Shown here in pieces: positions 26,301 through 33,559 of a stretch of 41,645 nucleotides of DNA (position 1 is the first letter of the stretch; each line of letters starts with the position of its first letter). The notes under the pieces were generated by a model. The model saw nothing but the letters and a program-made list of their open reading frames with translations. It did not search any database and had not been told where the DNA came from. Both the position numbers and the translations under genes were made by a program. Source of the DNA: Rubrivivax sp. (GTDB lineage: Bacteria > Pseudomonadota > Gammaproteobacteria > Burkholderiales > Burkholderiaceae_C); the NCBI GenBank assembly GCA_027491255.1, contig JAIXWM010000092.1, forward strand, positions 1 through 41,645. The letters are read 5' to 3'.

Positions 26301-27479
26301 ATGAGAGGAGCCCCCACACCGCCCTTGATCGGCCGCAGCGAGCCCATGCGGGTGCTGCGCGAACTCATCCAGACCGTTGCGGCGTCCCGCGCCACGGTGC
26401 TGATCACCGGTGAGAGCGGCACCGGCAAGGAACTGGTGGCCCAGGCACTGCATGCAAGCGGGCCTCGGCAGGACGGTCCCTTCATCCCGATCAACTGCGG
26501 CGCCATTCCCAAGGACCTGATCGAGAGCGAGCTCTTCGGCTACCGGCGTGGCGCCTTCACCGGCGCGCTGGCCCACCGAACCGGACGCTTCGAGATGGCC
26601 AACGGCGGCACGCTCTTCCTCGACGAGGTCGGCGACCTGCCCGTGGACACGCAGGTGAAGCTGCTGCGCGTGCTGCAGGAGCGCCGCATCGAGCCCCTGG
26701 GCTCGATTGAAAGCGTGCCCATCGACGTGCGCATCGTCGCCGCCACCAACCGCGACCTGGAGCGGGACGTCCAGCAGGGTCGGTTCCGCGAGGACCTGTT
26801 CTATCGGCTCAATGTCATCCCGATGCGCACCGCGCCCTTGCGCGAGCGTCCGGAGGACGTGCCGGAGATGCTGTCCTTCTACGCCCGTCATCACAGTGCG
26901 CCCGGCTTCGAGCCCGTGACCTTCGACGCCTGCATGCTGGAGGCGCTGCGCGCCTACGACTGGCCCGGCAACGTGCGAGAACTGTCCAATCTCGTGGATC
27001 GCTTCTCGGCCCTGTACCCGTCCCAGGTCCTGAGCCTGGAGTCCATCCCGGTGTGGATGCTGCCGGCGGCACTGGCCCGCGCCCGGGCCGGCAGCGGGGC
27101 GCAGACGTCCGGGCCGCCGCGCGAGGCGCTGCTGTCGGACGCGCCCGGCGCCGAGCACCTCCTGCATGAGACGGCCTGGAAAGACACGGCACAGGAAGCC
27201 GAGGCCGAGGCGACCCTCGACGGCGCCCAGGCCCCTGCCCCGGCAGGCGACGAGGCCGCCGCCAATCCCGCCGAGGACGCGATCCGGATGGCGCTCGGCC
27301 TGGACCTGCTGGGCGAGCAGGGAATCTCCTTGCGCGACCGCATCAACTCGATCGAGCGCAGCTTCATCGAGCAGGCGATGGACCGCTCCAGGGGCAACGT
27401 CTCCCAGGCGGCGCGGCTGCTGGGTCTGCAGCGCACCACACTGATCGAGAAGCTGGCCAAGTACGGGCTGAAGCGCTAG
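26301..27479 (+). CDS. Sigma-54 activator (FleQ/FlrA-like AAA+ and Fis HTH) without a receiver domain
   Basis: Enhancer-binding protein that opens sigma-54 promoters; it probably drives the flagellar sigma-54 sites in this window (inference). The 392 residues start directly with the AAA+ domain: Walker A GESGTGKE (37-44), the sigma-54-contact loop GAFTGA (84-89), Walker B LFLDE (105-109), then RIVAATNRDLERDV and YDWPGNVREL. After an acidic Ala/Pro linker (about 265-330) comes a Fis-type helix-turn-helix (GNVSQAARLLGLQRTTLIEKLAKYGL). There is no receiver, GAF or FleQ N-terminal domain, so control may be by expression level or partner proteins. No in-frame ATG/GTG upstream would add a domain. 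It converges on motB with 10 nt between stops. Confidence 0.93.
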   Translation: MRGAPTPPLIGRSEPMRVLRELIQTVAASRATVLITGESGTGKELVAQALHASGPRQDGPFIPINCGAIPKDLIESELFGYRRGAFTGALAHRTGRFEMANGGTLFLDEVGDLPVDTQVKLLRVLQERRIEPLGSIESVPIDVRIVAATNRDLERDVQQGRFREDLFYRLNVIPMRTAPLRERPEDVPEMLSFYARHHSAPGFEPVTFDACMLEALRAYDWPGNVRELSNLVDRFSALYPSQVLSLESIPVWMLPAALARARAGSGAQTSGPPREALLSDAPGAEHLLHETAWKDTAQEAEAEATLDGAQAPAPAGDEAAANPAEDAIRMALGLDLLGEQGISLRDRINSIERSFIEQAMDRSRGNVSQAARLLGLQRTTLIEKLAKYGLKR

Positions 27480-27489
27480 GCGCATCCCG

Positions 27490-28473
27490 TCACTGATTGA
27501 GCACGGTGATGCTCACGCGCCGGTTGCGCGGATCGGCCGGGTTGCGCGGCACGAACGGCTGCGTGTCGGCCACGCCCTCGATGCGGGAGAAGCGCTGCGC
27601 GTTCACGCCCGCGCCGACCATCAGCTGGCGCGTCGCGTCGGCGCGCTCGGTGGACAAGGACCAGTTGCTGCGCCCGCTGGCGTCGGCGAAGCCGAGACTG
27701 TCGGTATGGCCGCGCACCGCCAACCGGTTGGGCAGCGCCTGCAGCGAGCGCGCAACCTCGCCCAGCAGCGCTGCAGCGCGCGGGTCCAGGTCGGCCGTGC
27801 CAAGGCGGAACATCGAGAAGTCGGCCTTGTCGATGATCTCGATGCGCAGGCCGTCGCTCTCGCGCACGATGCTGACCGTGTCCTTGACCGCCTGCAGCTG
27901 CGGATTCTTCGACAGATCCTCGCGCAACTGGGCCTCGAGCTTCTCGAAGTTCTCCTGGTCGGCCGCGGAAGCTTGCGGCTTCGGCTCCGAATCGCTGGTG
28001 CCGTCGCGGCTGCGCTGGTCTGCCGCCCCGCCCTCGGTCGCGTTCGCGCCGCCCTGCGCCTTCGGCGTGAGCCGCTCCAGCAGCGAGCTCTGCTTGGCCG
28101 TGAACGGGAACCCGTCGACATCCACCACCGACGAGCCCCCGAGCAGGCCGTCCGACCCGGCCATCTCGCCGAACTTGATCTGGCTGTGAGAAGCCGGGCG
28201 GAAGTAGTCGGCCACGCTCTTGCGCCTGTCCTCGGTGGTGGCGCCAAGCAGCCACATCAGCAGGAAGAAGGCCATCATCGCCGTCATCATGTCGGCCAGC
28301 GCGATCTTCCAGGCGCCGCCGTGGTGGCCGCCGTGGCCCTCGTCGATGATCTTCTTGACGATGATCGGCCGCTTGTCGGACCCTCCATCGTCGGGCGCCG
28401 GGGCGGGCGCAGGAGCGGCGGCCGGCGCGGCCTGCTCCTGGGGCTTCTCAGCCGGCTCCTGGGCAGCAGCCAT
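27490..28473 (-). CDS. motB: Flagellar stator protein MotB
   Basis: Inner-membrane stator subunit that forms the ion channel with MotA and anchors to peptidoglycan. The 327 residues comprise an Ala/Pro-rich cytoplasmic tail (1-30), the KRPIIVKKI basic segment, and one membrane helix with GGAWKIALADMMTAMMAFFLLMWL holding the ion-binding Asp61. A plug/linker follows, then an OmpA-like domain (RLAVRGHTDSLGFADASGRSNWSLSTERADATRQLM). The helix resembles proton-type MotB, not sodium-type PomB. It lies 29 nt after the motA stop. Confidence 0.96.
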   Translation of the reverse strand: MAAAQEPAEKPQEQAAPAAAPAPAPAPDDGGSDKRPIIVKKIIDEGHGGHHGGAWKIALADMMTAMMAFFLLMWLLGATTEDRRKSVADYFRPASHSQIKFGEMAGSDGLLGGSSVVDVDGFPFTAKQSSLLERLTPKAQGGANATEGGAADQRSRDGTSDSEPKPQASAADQENFEKLEAQLREDLSKNPQLQAVKDTVSIVRESDGLRIEIIDKADFSMFRLGTADLDPRAAALLGEVARSLQALPNRLAVRGHTDSLGFADASGRSNWSLSTERADATRQLMVGAGVNAQRFSRIEGVADTQPFVPRNPADPRNRRVSITVLNQ

Positions 28474-28502
28474 CGTTCAGCTCACCCGCTGCAAGCCCTG
28501 CG

Positions 28503-29366
28503 TCATGCGCCACGCAAGGTGTCGAAGACCTCGGAGAAGGACGGCTGGTTGGCGTGATCGATGCACGCCCGCGCCGCCTCGATGACGATGGGCTGCGGGT
28601 GCCCGCGCAGGTTGGCCACGATCATCTGCTGGATGACCTTGTAGACCTGCGCCTCCTCCTCGACGATCTGCCCCAGGCGGTTGGCGAAGGGCTCGAACAT
28701 GGCATAGGACAGGAACACCCCGAGCATCGTGCCCACGAGCGCCGCGCCGATGAGGGCGCCGAGCACCGCTGGCGGCTGGTCGATGGCGCCCATGGTCTTG
28801 ACGACACCCAGCACGCAGGCCACGATGCCCAGGGCCGGCAGCGACCCGGCGATCGTCGTCAGCGCCGCAGGCGCGCGCATCGCCTCGTGGTGATGCACCT
28901 TGATGGCGGTACCCATGATCTCCTCCACCGACTCCGGGTCGAGGTTGCCCTGGGAGATCACCGCCAGCCGCAGCGGGTCGCAGATCATCTGCACGACCGA
29001 ATGGTCCTTGGCGAGCTTGGGGAACTCCCCGAAGATCGGGCTCGAGTCCGGGTTCTCGACGTGCGCCTCCAGCGCCACGACCCCCTCGCGCTTCATCACG
29101 GCCAGCAGCTTGCCCACGAGCGTGATCAGGTTCAGGTAGTCCTGAGGCTTCCACTTGGGGCCCGAGATGCAGCGGCCGATGCCGGCCATCGCCGCCTTGA
29201 ACACCGGGAAGCTGTTGCCCACGAGGGACGCGCCGATGGCCGCCCCGGCAATGATGACGAACTCGAACGGAGCCGCCTTGATGATGGGGCCGAGCTTGCC
29301 ACCGGCAGCGACGTACCCGCCGAGCACCGCGACGAACACCACGATCAGTCCGATGAAGAAGAACAT
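28503..29366 (-). CDS. motA: Flagellar stator protein MotA
   Basis: Inner-membrane stator subunit that presses on FliG to give torque. The 287 residues from the ATG at 29366 (GAGGGTG just upstream) start MFFFIGLIVVFVAVLGGYVAAGG. Four membrane helices and the usual cytoplasmic loop (YLNLITLVGKLLAVMKREGVVALEAHVENPDSS) are visible. The helix 3-4 region is PALGIVACVLGVVKTMGAIDQPPAVLGALIGAALVGTMLGVFLSYAMFEP. The length matches proton-type MotA (about 295). The frame extends to 29435, but those residues are not MotA-like. A CAAAGTTT lies upstream near 29440 but lacks a good FliA -10. Confidence 0.96.
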   Translation of the reverse strand: MFFFIGLIVVFVAVLGGYVAAGGKLGPIIKAAPFEFVIIAGAAIGASLVGNSFPVFKAAMAGIGRCISGPKWKPQDYLNLITLVGKLLAVMKREGVVALEAHVENPDSSPIFGEFPKLAKDHSVVQMICDPLRLAVISQGNLDPESVEEIMGTAIKVHHHEAMRAPAALTTIAGSLPALGIVACVLGVVKTMGAIDQPPAVLGALIGAALVGTMLGVFLSYAMFEPFANRLGQIVEEEAQVYKVIQQMIVANLRGHPQPIVIEAARACIDHANQPSFSEVFDTLRGA

Positions 29367-29467
29367 CGCCCACCCTCTGTATCGATGACCGCAGCGGACC
29401 GGCCGGCGGGTCACCGGCTGAGCACCGCGCGTCAAACGAATAAACTTTGCGAATTGATTCTATCGTC

Positions 29468-29932
29468 ATGCACCATCCAACAATCAAAAACACTACTCGA
29501 ATCGCCATCTGTCTGGCCCTCTGCGCAGCGGCCTTCGGAGCGGCTTCGCGGCAGACGTCCGCCAGCGCGGTGCCCGCAGCCCCGGAGTCGCCGCCGGGAT
29601 GGCGCCGCATGGGCGAGACGGCGCTCGCCACCGTCTACGTGCAGGCCGGCTCGCTTCAGCGCGACGGGCAGATCCGCCGCGTCATCGAGATGCAGAGCCT
29701 CAAGGAGAAGGACAGCGACGGCGTGCTTTCGCGCCGCTACACGGCCGAATACGAGTGCCGGCACCAGATGTTCCGCATCGGCCGGATCAGCAGCCATGCC
29801 GGGCCGCTGCTCAGCGGCGCACAGGTCTTCGACGTGCAGGAGATGGGTTACTGGCGCAAGATCGTGCCGGGCACCCCGTTCGCGCTGCTGTTCGGCATGG
29901 TCTGCGCCGACTACGACGGCCCGCCGGGCTGA
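29468..29932 (+). CDS. Small secreted protein, surface-adhesin-E-like
   Basis: 154 residues with a signal peptide (MHHPTIKNTTRIAICLALCAAAFGAAS). A compact domain follows (GWRRMGETALATVYVQAGSLQRDGQIRRVIEMQSLKE, then YECRHQMFRIGRISSH, ending VCADYDG) with two cysteines that could pair. The pattern 'trp, tyr-val-x-ser, arg...tyr-x-cys' recalls the small periplasmic/surface-adhesin E-type proteins common in betaproteobacteria, but the match is weak. A TTG at 29447 is an alternative start. The 5' end is AT-rich. A role in the flagellum is not shown; only its position, divergent from motA, suggests one. Confidence 0.6.
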   Translation: MHHPTIKNTTRIAICLALCAAAFGAASRQTSASAVPAAPESPPGWRRMGETALATVYVQAGSLQRDGQIRRVIEMQSLKEKDSDGVLSRRYTAEYECRHQMFRIGRISSHAGPLLSGAQVFDVQEMGYWRKIVPGTPFALLFGMVCADYDGPPG

Positions 29933-29941
29933 CCGGTCGGT

Positions 29942-29959
29942 GCCCGGCAGCGGCCGGGC
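29942..29959. terminator. Hairpin between convergent genes
   Basis: GCCCGG / CCGGGC perfect 6-bp stem with a 6-nt loop, just after the stop of the small secreted protein gene and before the end of the convergent acyltransferase gene. No T-run follows, so terminator function is uncertain. Confidence 0.3.
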
Positions 29960-29997
29960 CTGCGGGCCTGGCGGCGTGCAAGGCGGGCTCCGGCTCC

Positions 29998-30936
29998 TCA
30001 GGCGTAGCTGCCCACGAGCGTGCAGACGCGCCCGCCGGTGCCGATCTTGAACCGCGCGATGCCGGGCTCCCGAACCGTGTCCACACCGCCGAGATCCAGC
30101 ACCTCCACGCCGCGGTCCTGCAGCGCGACGAAGGCCCGCCACATCAGGAGGTTGTGGGCGTGGGACTGCCGGCCCGCCGGCCCGGTCCAGCCCAGGTGGT
30201 AGGTCGCCGTGCGCCCGTGGACGAGAAACAGGACCGCGGCCGCTCGCTCGCCGGCCAGCCGCGCCGACAGCAGCAGGGTGGCACCCTCGGCAGGCGGCAC
30301 GACCCGCCACGCGGCGACGAACGCCCGCGGCAGCGAAAAGTAGCCCCGGCTGCGTCGCTGCTCCCACTCTGCGGCCACCATGGCCTCGTGCGCCGGCGCG
30401 TCGGCGCTCTCGTCGCAGACCTCGACGGCGGAGCGCTCGACCGCCACCAGCCGGTTGCGCCAGTTGCCGTCGAGCCGGCGCCGCAGGTCGGTGGCGTTGC
30501 GGCGCAGGTCGACGAGCACGGTCGAGTATCCCGTCATCACCCGACGCAGCCCGGCGCAGGGGTTGCCTGCGCGCAGGGCCTCGTGCTGCTCGAGCTCGGG
30601 CGTGAAGATGGCCACGCGCGGGCGCCGCACCGGCAAAGTCTTGCGGATCATCTCGACTGCGACTGCCTGCTGCGCCACCGAGAGCTCCGAGTGCCACAGC
30701 GGCCCGCGGCTGCACAAGGCAGAACGGACGAACCAGGGAAGGCGCTGCTGCAGGAACTGCGCTGCGCCGACGATCCGGTCGCCGTCGCGCACCACCGCGC
30801 GCAGGCAGGGGATGCCCAGCGCCTGCATGGCCTGCCCGTAGCGCCACGACTGCTGCAGACTGCCCGCGGCCTGGTGATGCAGACGGTCCCAGTCGCCGCT
30901 GTCGGCCAGGTCCCAGCGAACGCTCCATCCCTGCAT
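29998..30936 (-). CDS. GNAT/FemAB-like acyltransferase
   Basis: 312 residues from the ATG at 30936. The layout recalls the FemAB/BioF2-like branch of the GNAT fold: an N-terminal half with SWRYGQAMQALGIPCLRAVVRDGDRIVGAAQFLQQRLP, a centre with STVLVDLRRNATDLRRRLDGNWRNRLVAVERS, and a C-terminal half with YFSLPRAFVAAW, then ERAAAVLFLVHGRTATYHLGWTGPAGRQSHAHNLLMWRAF and EVLDLGGVDTVREPGIARFKIGTGG. Members transfer amino acids or acyl groups to cell-wall precursors or sugars; the substrate here is unknown. It might modify peptidoglycan or a filament glycan, but this is speculation. It is divergent from the small membrane gene at 30953 by 16 nt. Confidence 0.72.
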   Translation of the reverse strand: MQGWSVRWDLADSGDWDRLHHQAAGSLQQSWRYGQAMQALGIPCLRAVVRDGDRIVGAAQFLQQRLPWFVRSALCSRGPLWHSELSVAQQAVAVEMIRKTLPVRRPRVAIFTPELEQHEALRAGNPCAGLRRVMTGYSTVLVDLRRNATDLRRRLDGNWRNRLVAVERSAVEVCDESADAPAHEAMVAAEWEQRRSRGYFSLPRAFVAAWRVVPPAEGATLLLSARLAGERAAAVLFLVHGRTATYHLGWTGPAGRQSHAHNLLMWRAFVALQDRGVEVLDLGGVDTVREPGIARFKIGTGGRVCTLVGSYA

Positions 30937-30952
30937 AGAATCTTCCGAGCCG

Positions 30953-31177
30953 ATGACCGGGCGCATGATGAAACAGGCCTCGAAGAAGTCTTCCCTGGAT
31001 ATTCCGCCGTCGCAGACCGTCATGGGCCATCGCATCGAGGGCCCACGCATGACCGCCGCGGGCGCCTGGCTCCTGGTGTGGAGCATCGGCTTGCCCATAC
31101 TGCTGCTGGGCCTGGCGCTGGACCTGGCGCTGGAGTGGATGTTCGGCTGGTGCGTGGGCCTGTGGTGCCTCGTCTGA
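30953..31177 (+). CDS. Small membrane protein, unknown
   Basis: 74 codons with strong G/C preference at third positions, supporting real coding. A polar N-terminus (KQASKKSSLDIPPSQ) is followed by one long hydrophobic stretch (AWLLVWSIGLPILLLGLALDLALEWMFGWCVGLW) that could form one or two membrane helices. No ribosome site is clear, and the Met at codon 6 (30968) is an alternative start. Not recognised. It lies divergent from the acyltransferase gene and convergent with the gene at 31238-31735. Confidence 0.45.
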   Translation: MTGRMMKQASKKSSLDIPPSQTVMGHRIEGPRMTAAGAWLLVWSIGLPILLLGLALDLALEWMFGWCVGLWCLV

Positions 31178-31237
31178 GGTGAACCCGCGGGGCGCCGCAG
31201 CAAGACAGGCCGAACGCCCGGACCGCTGAGGCCAGGT

Positions 31238-31735
31238 TCAGAACGGGGGTTTCAGCACCCGCGCGCACGTGCCGCGGATGAGCCTCACCGTGCGCCCGTC
31301 CTGGGTGTCCAGCGTCTGCGTGAACGCGCCCGTGGCCCGGTCGATGACGAAGGCCTCGCGCGTGATGACGGTGCCGAAGCGCTGGAACATCGCAGGCCGG
31401 CTGACGACGAACTGCTGCGCCTTCACCTCCAGGTTGCCGCCGCGCCCCTCGGAGATCGCCAGCCGTCCCTGATACCAGCCGGACTTCCTGGCGAGGTCGA
31501 TCTGGGCCATCGCCATGCGCGGCGGCTCGTTGGCCTGGATCCCGAGCGCGACCTGACCGTCCAGATCGAGCTGCAGTTCGCAGATCAGGTCAATGACAGA
31601 CCCGTCACGCTTGACCGCGCCGATGTCCTGCGGGATGTCGGGCGCACTGCTGTCGCCCGTGACCACGGAAACGATGCCGACGATGCCCGCCATCAAGGCC
31701 ATTCCGAGCGCCACGCCACCAAGCAGGAGTTTCAT
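31238..31735 (-). CDS. Membrane-anchored protein, unknown
   Basis: 165 residues from the ATG at 31735 (alternative starts at 31750 and 31756). An N-terminal anchor or signal (MKLLLGGVALGMALMAGIVGIVSVV) is followed by a beta-rich soluble region (VIDLICELQLDLDGQVALGIQANEP, then ISEGRGGNLEVKAQQFVVSR, then AFVIDRATGAFTQTL, ending GTCARVLKPPF) with two cysteines. Not recognised. It is divergent from the carbonic-anhydrase-like gene across a short AT-rich gap (31736-31818), so the two may be co-regulated. Confidence 0.6.
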   Translation of the reverse strand: MKLLLGGVALGMALMAGIVGIVSVVTGDSSAPDIPQDIGAVKRDGSVIDLICELQLDLDGQVALGIQANEPPRMAMAQIDLARKSGWYQGRLAISEGRGGNLEVKAQQFVVSRPAMFQRFGTVITREAFVIDRATGAFTQTLDTQDGRTVRLIRGTCARVLKPPF

Positions 31736-31818
31736 GTTCGTCGCAGCCATGTGCATGCAAGCCCGCGTACTATAAACTCCTCGATCGTTATTCAAAAAAT
31801 TCAAAGCACGTTCTCTAA
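31736..31818. promoter_or_regulatory. AT-rich divergent promoter region
   Basis: The 83-nt gap between two divergent genes contains TATAGT (minus strand) and a TTGAAT/TTTTTTGAAT run, together with a CGATCG palindrome. The base composition is sharply more AT-rich than the surroundings. The spacing does not fit one clean sigma-70, sigma-28 or sigma-54 site. Confidence 0.4.
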
Positions 31819-32733
31819 ATGAAACTGTTTTTGCGCATCATTCTGTTCGGCTTGCTCGGGGCCCTGATGGCGGCCCTGGGCACGCTGGCCGCGGTGAAGT
31901 GGGGACAGGCGGCGCATCACCGGTCCGAGGCGGAGAAGCTGGCCGAGATCGTCGCCACCCAGCGCGATCGCATCAGTGCGCTCGAGACCGACGTCGAGGC
32001 GCTGGAGACGACGGCCCGCAACCGGGAGGCGCGGCTTAGAGCGCTGGAGAAGGCGGGGGGTGGCCTGGTCGCGGTCGCCGGCACGGACACGCAGCAGGCC
32101 TGCCAGCTGGCCAGGGACACTCCGCTGACCGCGCAGCCCGCCAAGGCGGACGTCCGCCCCGCCGCGCTCGAGCCGCGCTACCGCCAGGGCCCGCTGCGCG
32201 TCGCGCACACCGGGCAGTCGATCAGGCTCTACCCGGCCCCCGGGGGGGTGTTGAAGGTCGGCGGCGAGACAGCCGAGTTGATCAACGTGGACGTGCACCA
32301 GCCACCCCAGGGCCTCTTCGCCGGCATGGCCGCGGCACTGGTCGCCCAGTTCGTGCACCGCACCCAGGACGGCAAGTTGATCGCCGTCAGCGTGCCCCTG
32401 CGCGAGTCGGCGTTCCAGAACCGCACGCTGTGGACGATGGCGCAGCACGTTCCGGCCGCCGGGGCGGCGCCCGCCGAGGTCGGCACGGTCTCCGTGGACC
32501 CGGCATCGCTGCTGCCGGAGAACCTGGGCTACGACCTCTACACCGGCGTGTTGCCGGTGCCGCCTTGCAGTGGTGGTGTGAGCTTCTACCGGCTGCGCAG
32601 TCCCGTCGGACTCAGCCGCGAACAGGTGGCGAAGTTGCGCGCCCTGCTTGCTGGCACCCCAGCCAGCCCGCCGGCCGCGGCGGCGGTGCCTGCTGCAGCG
32701 CCAGCCGCGCACGGCAAGACCGCGCAACGCTAG
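31819..32733 (+). CDS. Membrane-anchored coiled coil with a degenerate alpha-carbonic-anhydrase domain
   Basis: 304 residues. An N-terminal membrane helix (about 3-26) is followed by a coiled coil (about 35-80: EKLAEIVATQRDRISALETDVEALETT). Then comes a region laid out like alpha-carbonic anhydrases (about 94-278): Cys95, LRVAHTGQSIRLYPA, INVDVHQPP, AQFVHRTQDGKLIAV, then LLPENLGYDLYTGVLPVPPC and SPVGLSREQVAKLRALL. Against the family the three zinc His positions read Asp158, His160 and Gln177, and the catalytic Thr in TTPPC is Pro246, so it is probably inactive. Cys95 and Cys250 would match the family disulfide. The domain would lie in the periplasm, just upstream of the solitary fliL gene. 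Function is unknown; a scaffold role in the motor is a guess. Confidence 0.75.
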   Translation: MKLFLRIILFGLLGALMAALGTLAAVKWGQAAHHRSEAEKLAEIVATQRDRISALETDVEALETTARNREARLRALEKAGGGLVAVAGTDTQQACQLARDTPLTAQPAKADVRPAALEPRYRQGPLRVAHTGQSIRLYPAPGGVLKVGGETAELINVDVHQPPQGLFAGMAAALVAQFVHRTQDGKLIAVSVPLRESAFQNRTLWTMAQHVPAAGAAPAEVGTVSVDPASLLPENLGYDLYTGVLPVPPCSGGVSFYRLRSPVGLSREQVAKLRALLAGTPASPPAAAAVPAAAPAAHGKTAQR

Positions 32734-32836
32734 GCAAGAACCTGCCGCCATGACCGAAGACTCGCCAGGTCGACCCCGGCGGCAGTCGGCGCCGGCCGAC
32801 GTGCATGACAAGCGGCCGCACCTCACCTAGGGGTGC

Positions 32837-32851
32837 TGGTACGGATATTGC
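32837..32851 (+). promoter_or_regulatory. Sigma-54 promoter of the solitary fliL
   Basis: TGGTACGGATATTGC matches TGGCAC-N5-TTGC with a single change. It lies about 70 nt before the fliL ATG in the 186-nt gap 32734-32919, which otherwise holds no gene. Confidence 0.85.
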
Positions 32852-32919
32852 CTCCTGGCTCCTGGCGCCCGTGTCGCGAAACAGGACCAGCCGGCGCACG
32901 AACGTTGGGATGAACGCAC

Positions 32920-33510
32920 ATGGCCGATGAGACCCAGGAAACCGAAGGGGGCAAGAAGCCCTCGATGCTGCTGCTGATCGTGGCGGTGCTGCTCGTGCTG
33001 GTCCTGGTGGGGGGATCGATCGTCGGCACCCTGGCCTTCACGGGCTTCTTCCAGAAGAAGGAGTCCCTGGCCGCAGAGGCCGCTGAGGCCAAGGGCACGC
33101 AGTCCGGCAGCGGGGCTGCGGACGGCGCGGCGCCAGGGGCGTCAGGCGCCGCGCCGAAGCTGATGACCAAGGCGTCGCCCGAACAGGCACGCTTCGAGTA
33201 CCGGTACGTCGAGTTCGAGAAGGAACTGCTCGCGAACCTGTCGGGGTCCAAGCGCTTCATGCTCGTGAAGATCGCCGTCATGACACGCTATGACGACCGC
33301 GTCGTGAACAACATCAAGCGCCACGAGTCCGCGATGCGCTCGGCCGCGCTCGACATCATGCGGCAGAGCGTGGAAGCCGAGGTCCAGAAGCCCGAGTTCC
33401 GCAAGCTGATGGCCGAGAAGATGCGCACCGAGTTCAACGCCGTTCTCGACCGGCTGGAGAATTTCGGCGGGATCGAGGAGGTGTACTTCACCTCCTTCGT
33501 CGTGCAGTAA
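32920..33510 (+). CDS. fliL: FliL paralogue 1 (stator-associated)
   Basis: 196 residues. A short cytoplasmic N-terminus and one membrane helix (about 16-41) precede a low-complexity linker (50-80) and the FliL domain (RYVEFEKELLANLSGSKRFMLVKIAVMTRYDDRVVNNIKRHESAMRSAALDIM, ending GGIEEVYFTSFVVQ). FliL surrounds or supports the MotAB stator in other bacteria. It is encoded alone on the plus strand behind its own sigma-54 site, away from the fliM operon that carries a second copy. It converges with the gene at 33560-34537. Confidence 0.93.
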   Translation: MADETQETEGGKKPSMLLLIVAVLLVLVLVGGSIVGTLAFTGFFQKKESLAAEAAEAKGTQSGSGAADGAAPGASGAAPKLMTKASPEQARFEYRYVEFEKELLANLSGSKRFMLVKIAVMTRYDDRVVNNIKRHESAMRSAALDIMRQSVEAEVQKPEFRKLMAEKMRTEFNAVLDRLENFGGIEEVYFTSFVVQ

Positions 33511-33559
33511 GGACCGCAGGCCGAGAAAAAGGCCGGGCGGCCGATGACACTCCAGCAGA

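Noticed and set aside
29420..29450. FliA promoter before motA (CAAAGTTT on the minus strand)
   Set aside because: The -35 is good, but no GCCGA/GTCGA-like -10 follows at 11 nt.
32748..32825. Short open frame after the carbonic-anhydrase-like gene (about 25 codons)
   Set aside because: No ribosome site or recognisable feature, and it lies in the fliL promoter region.
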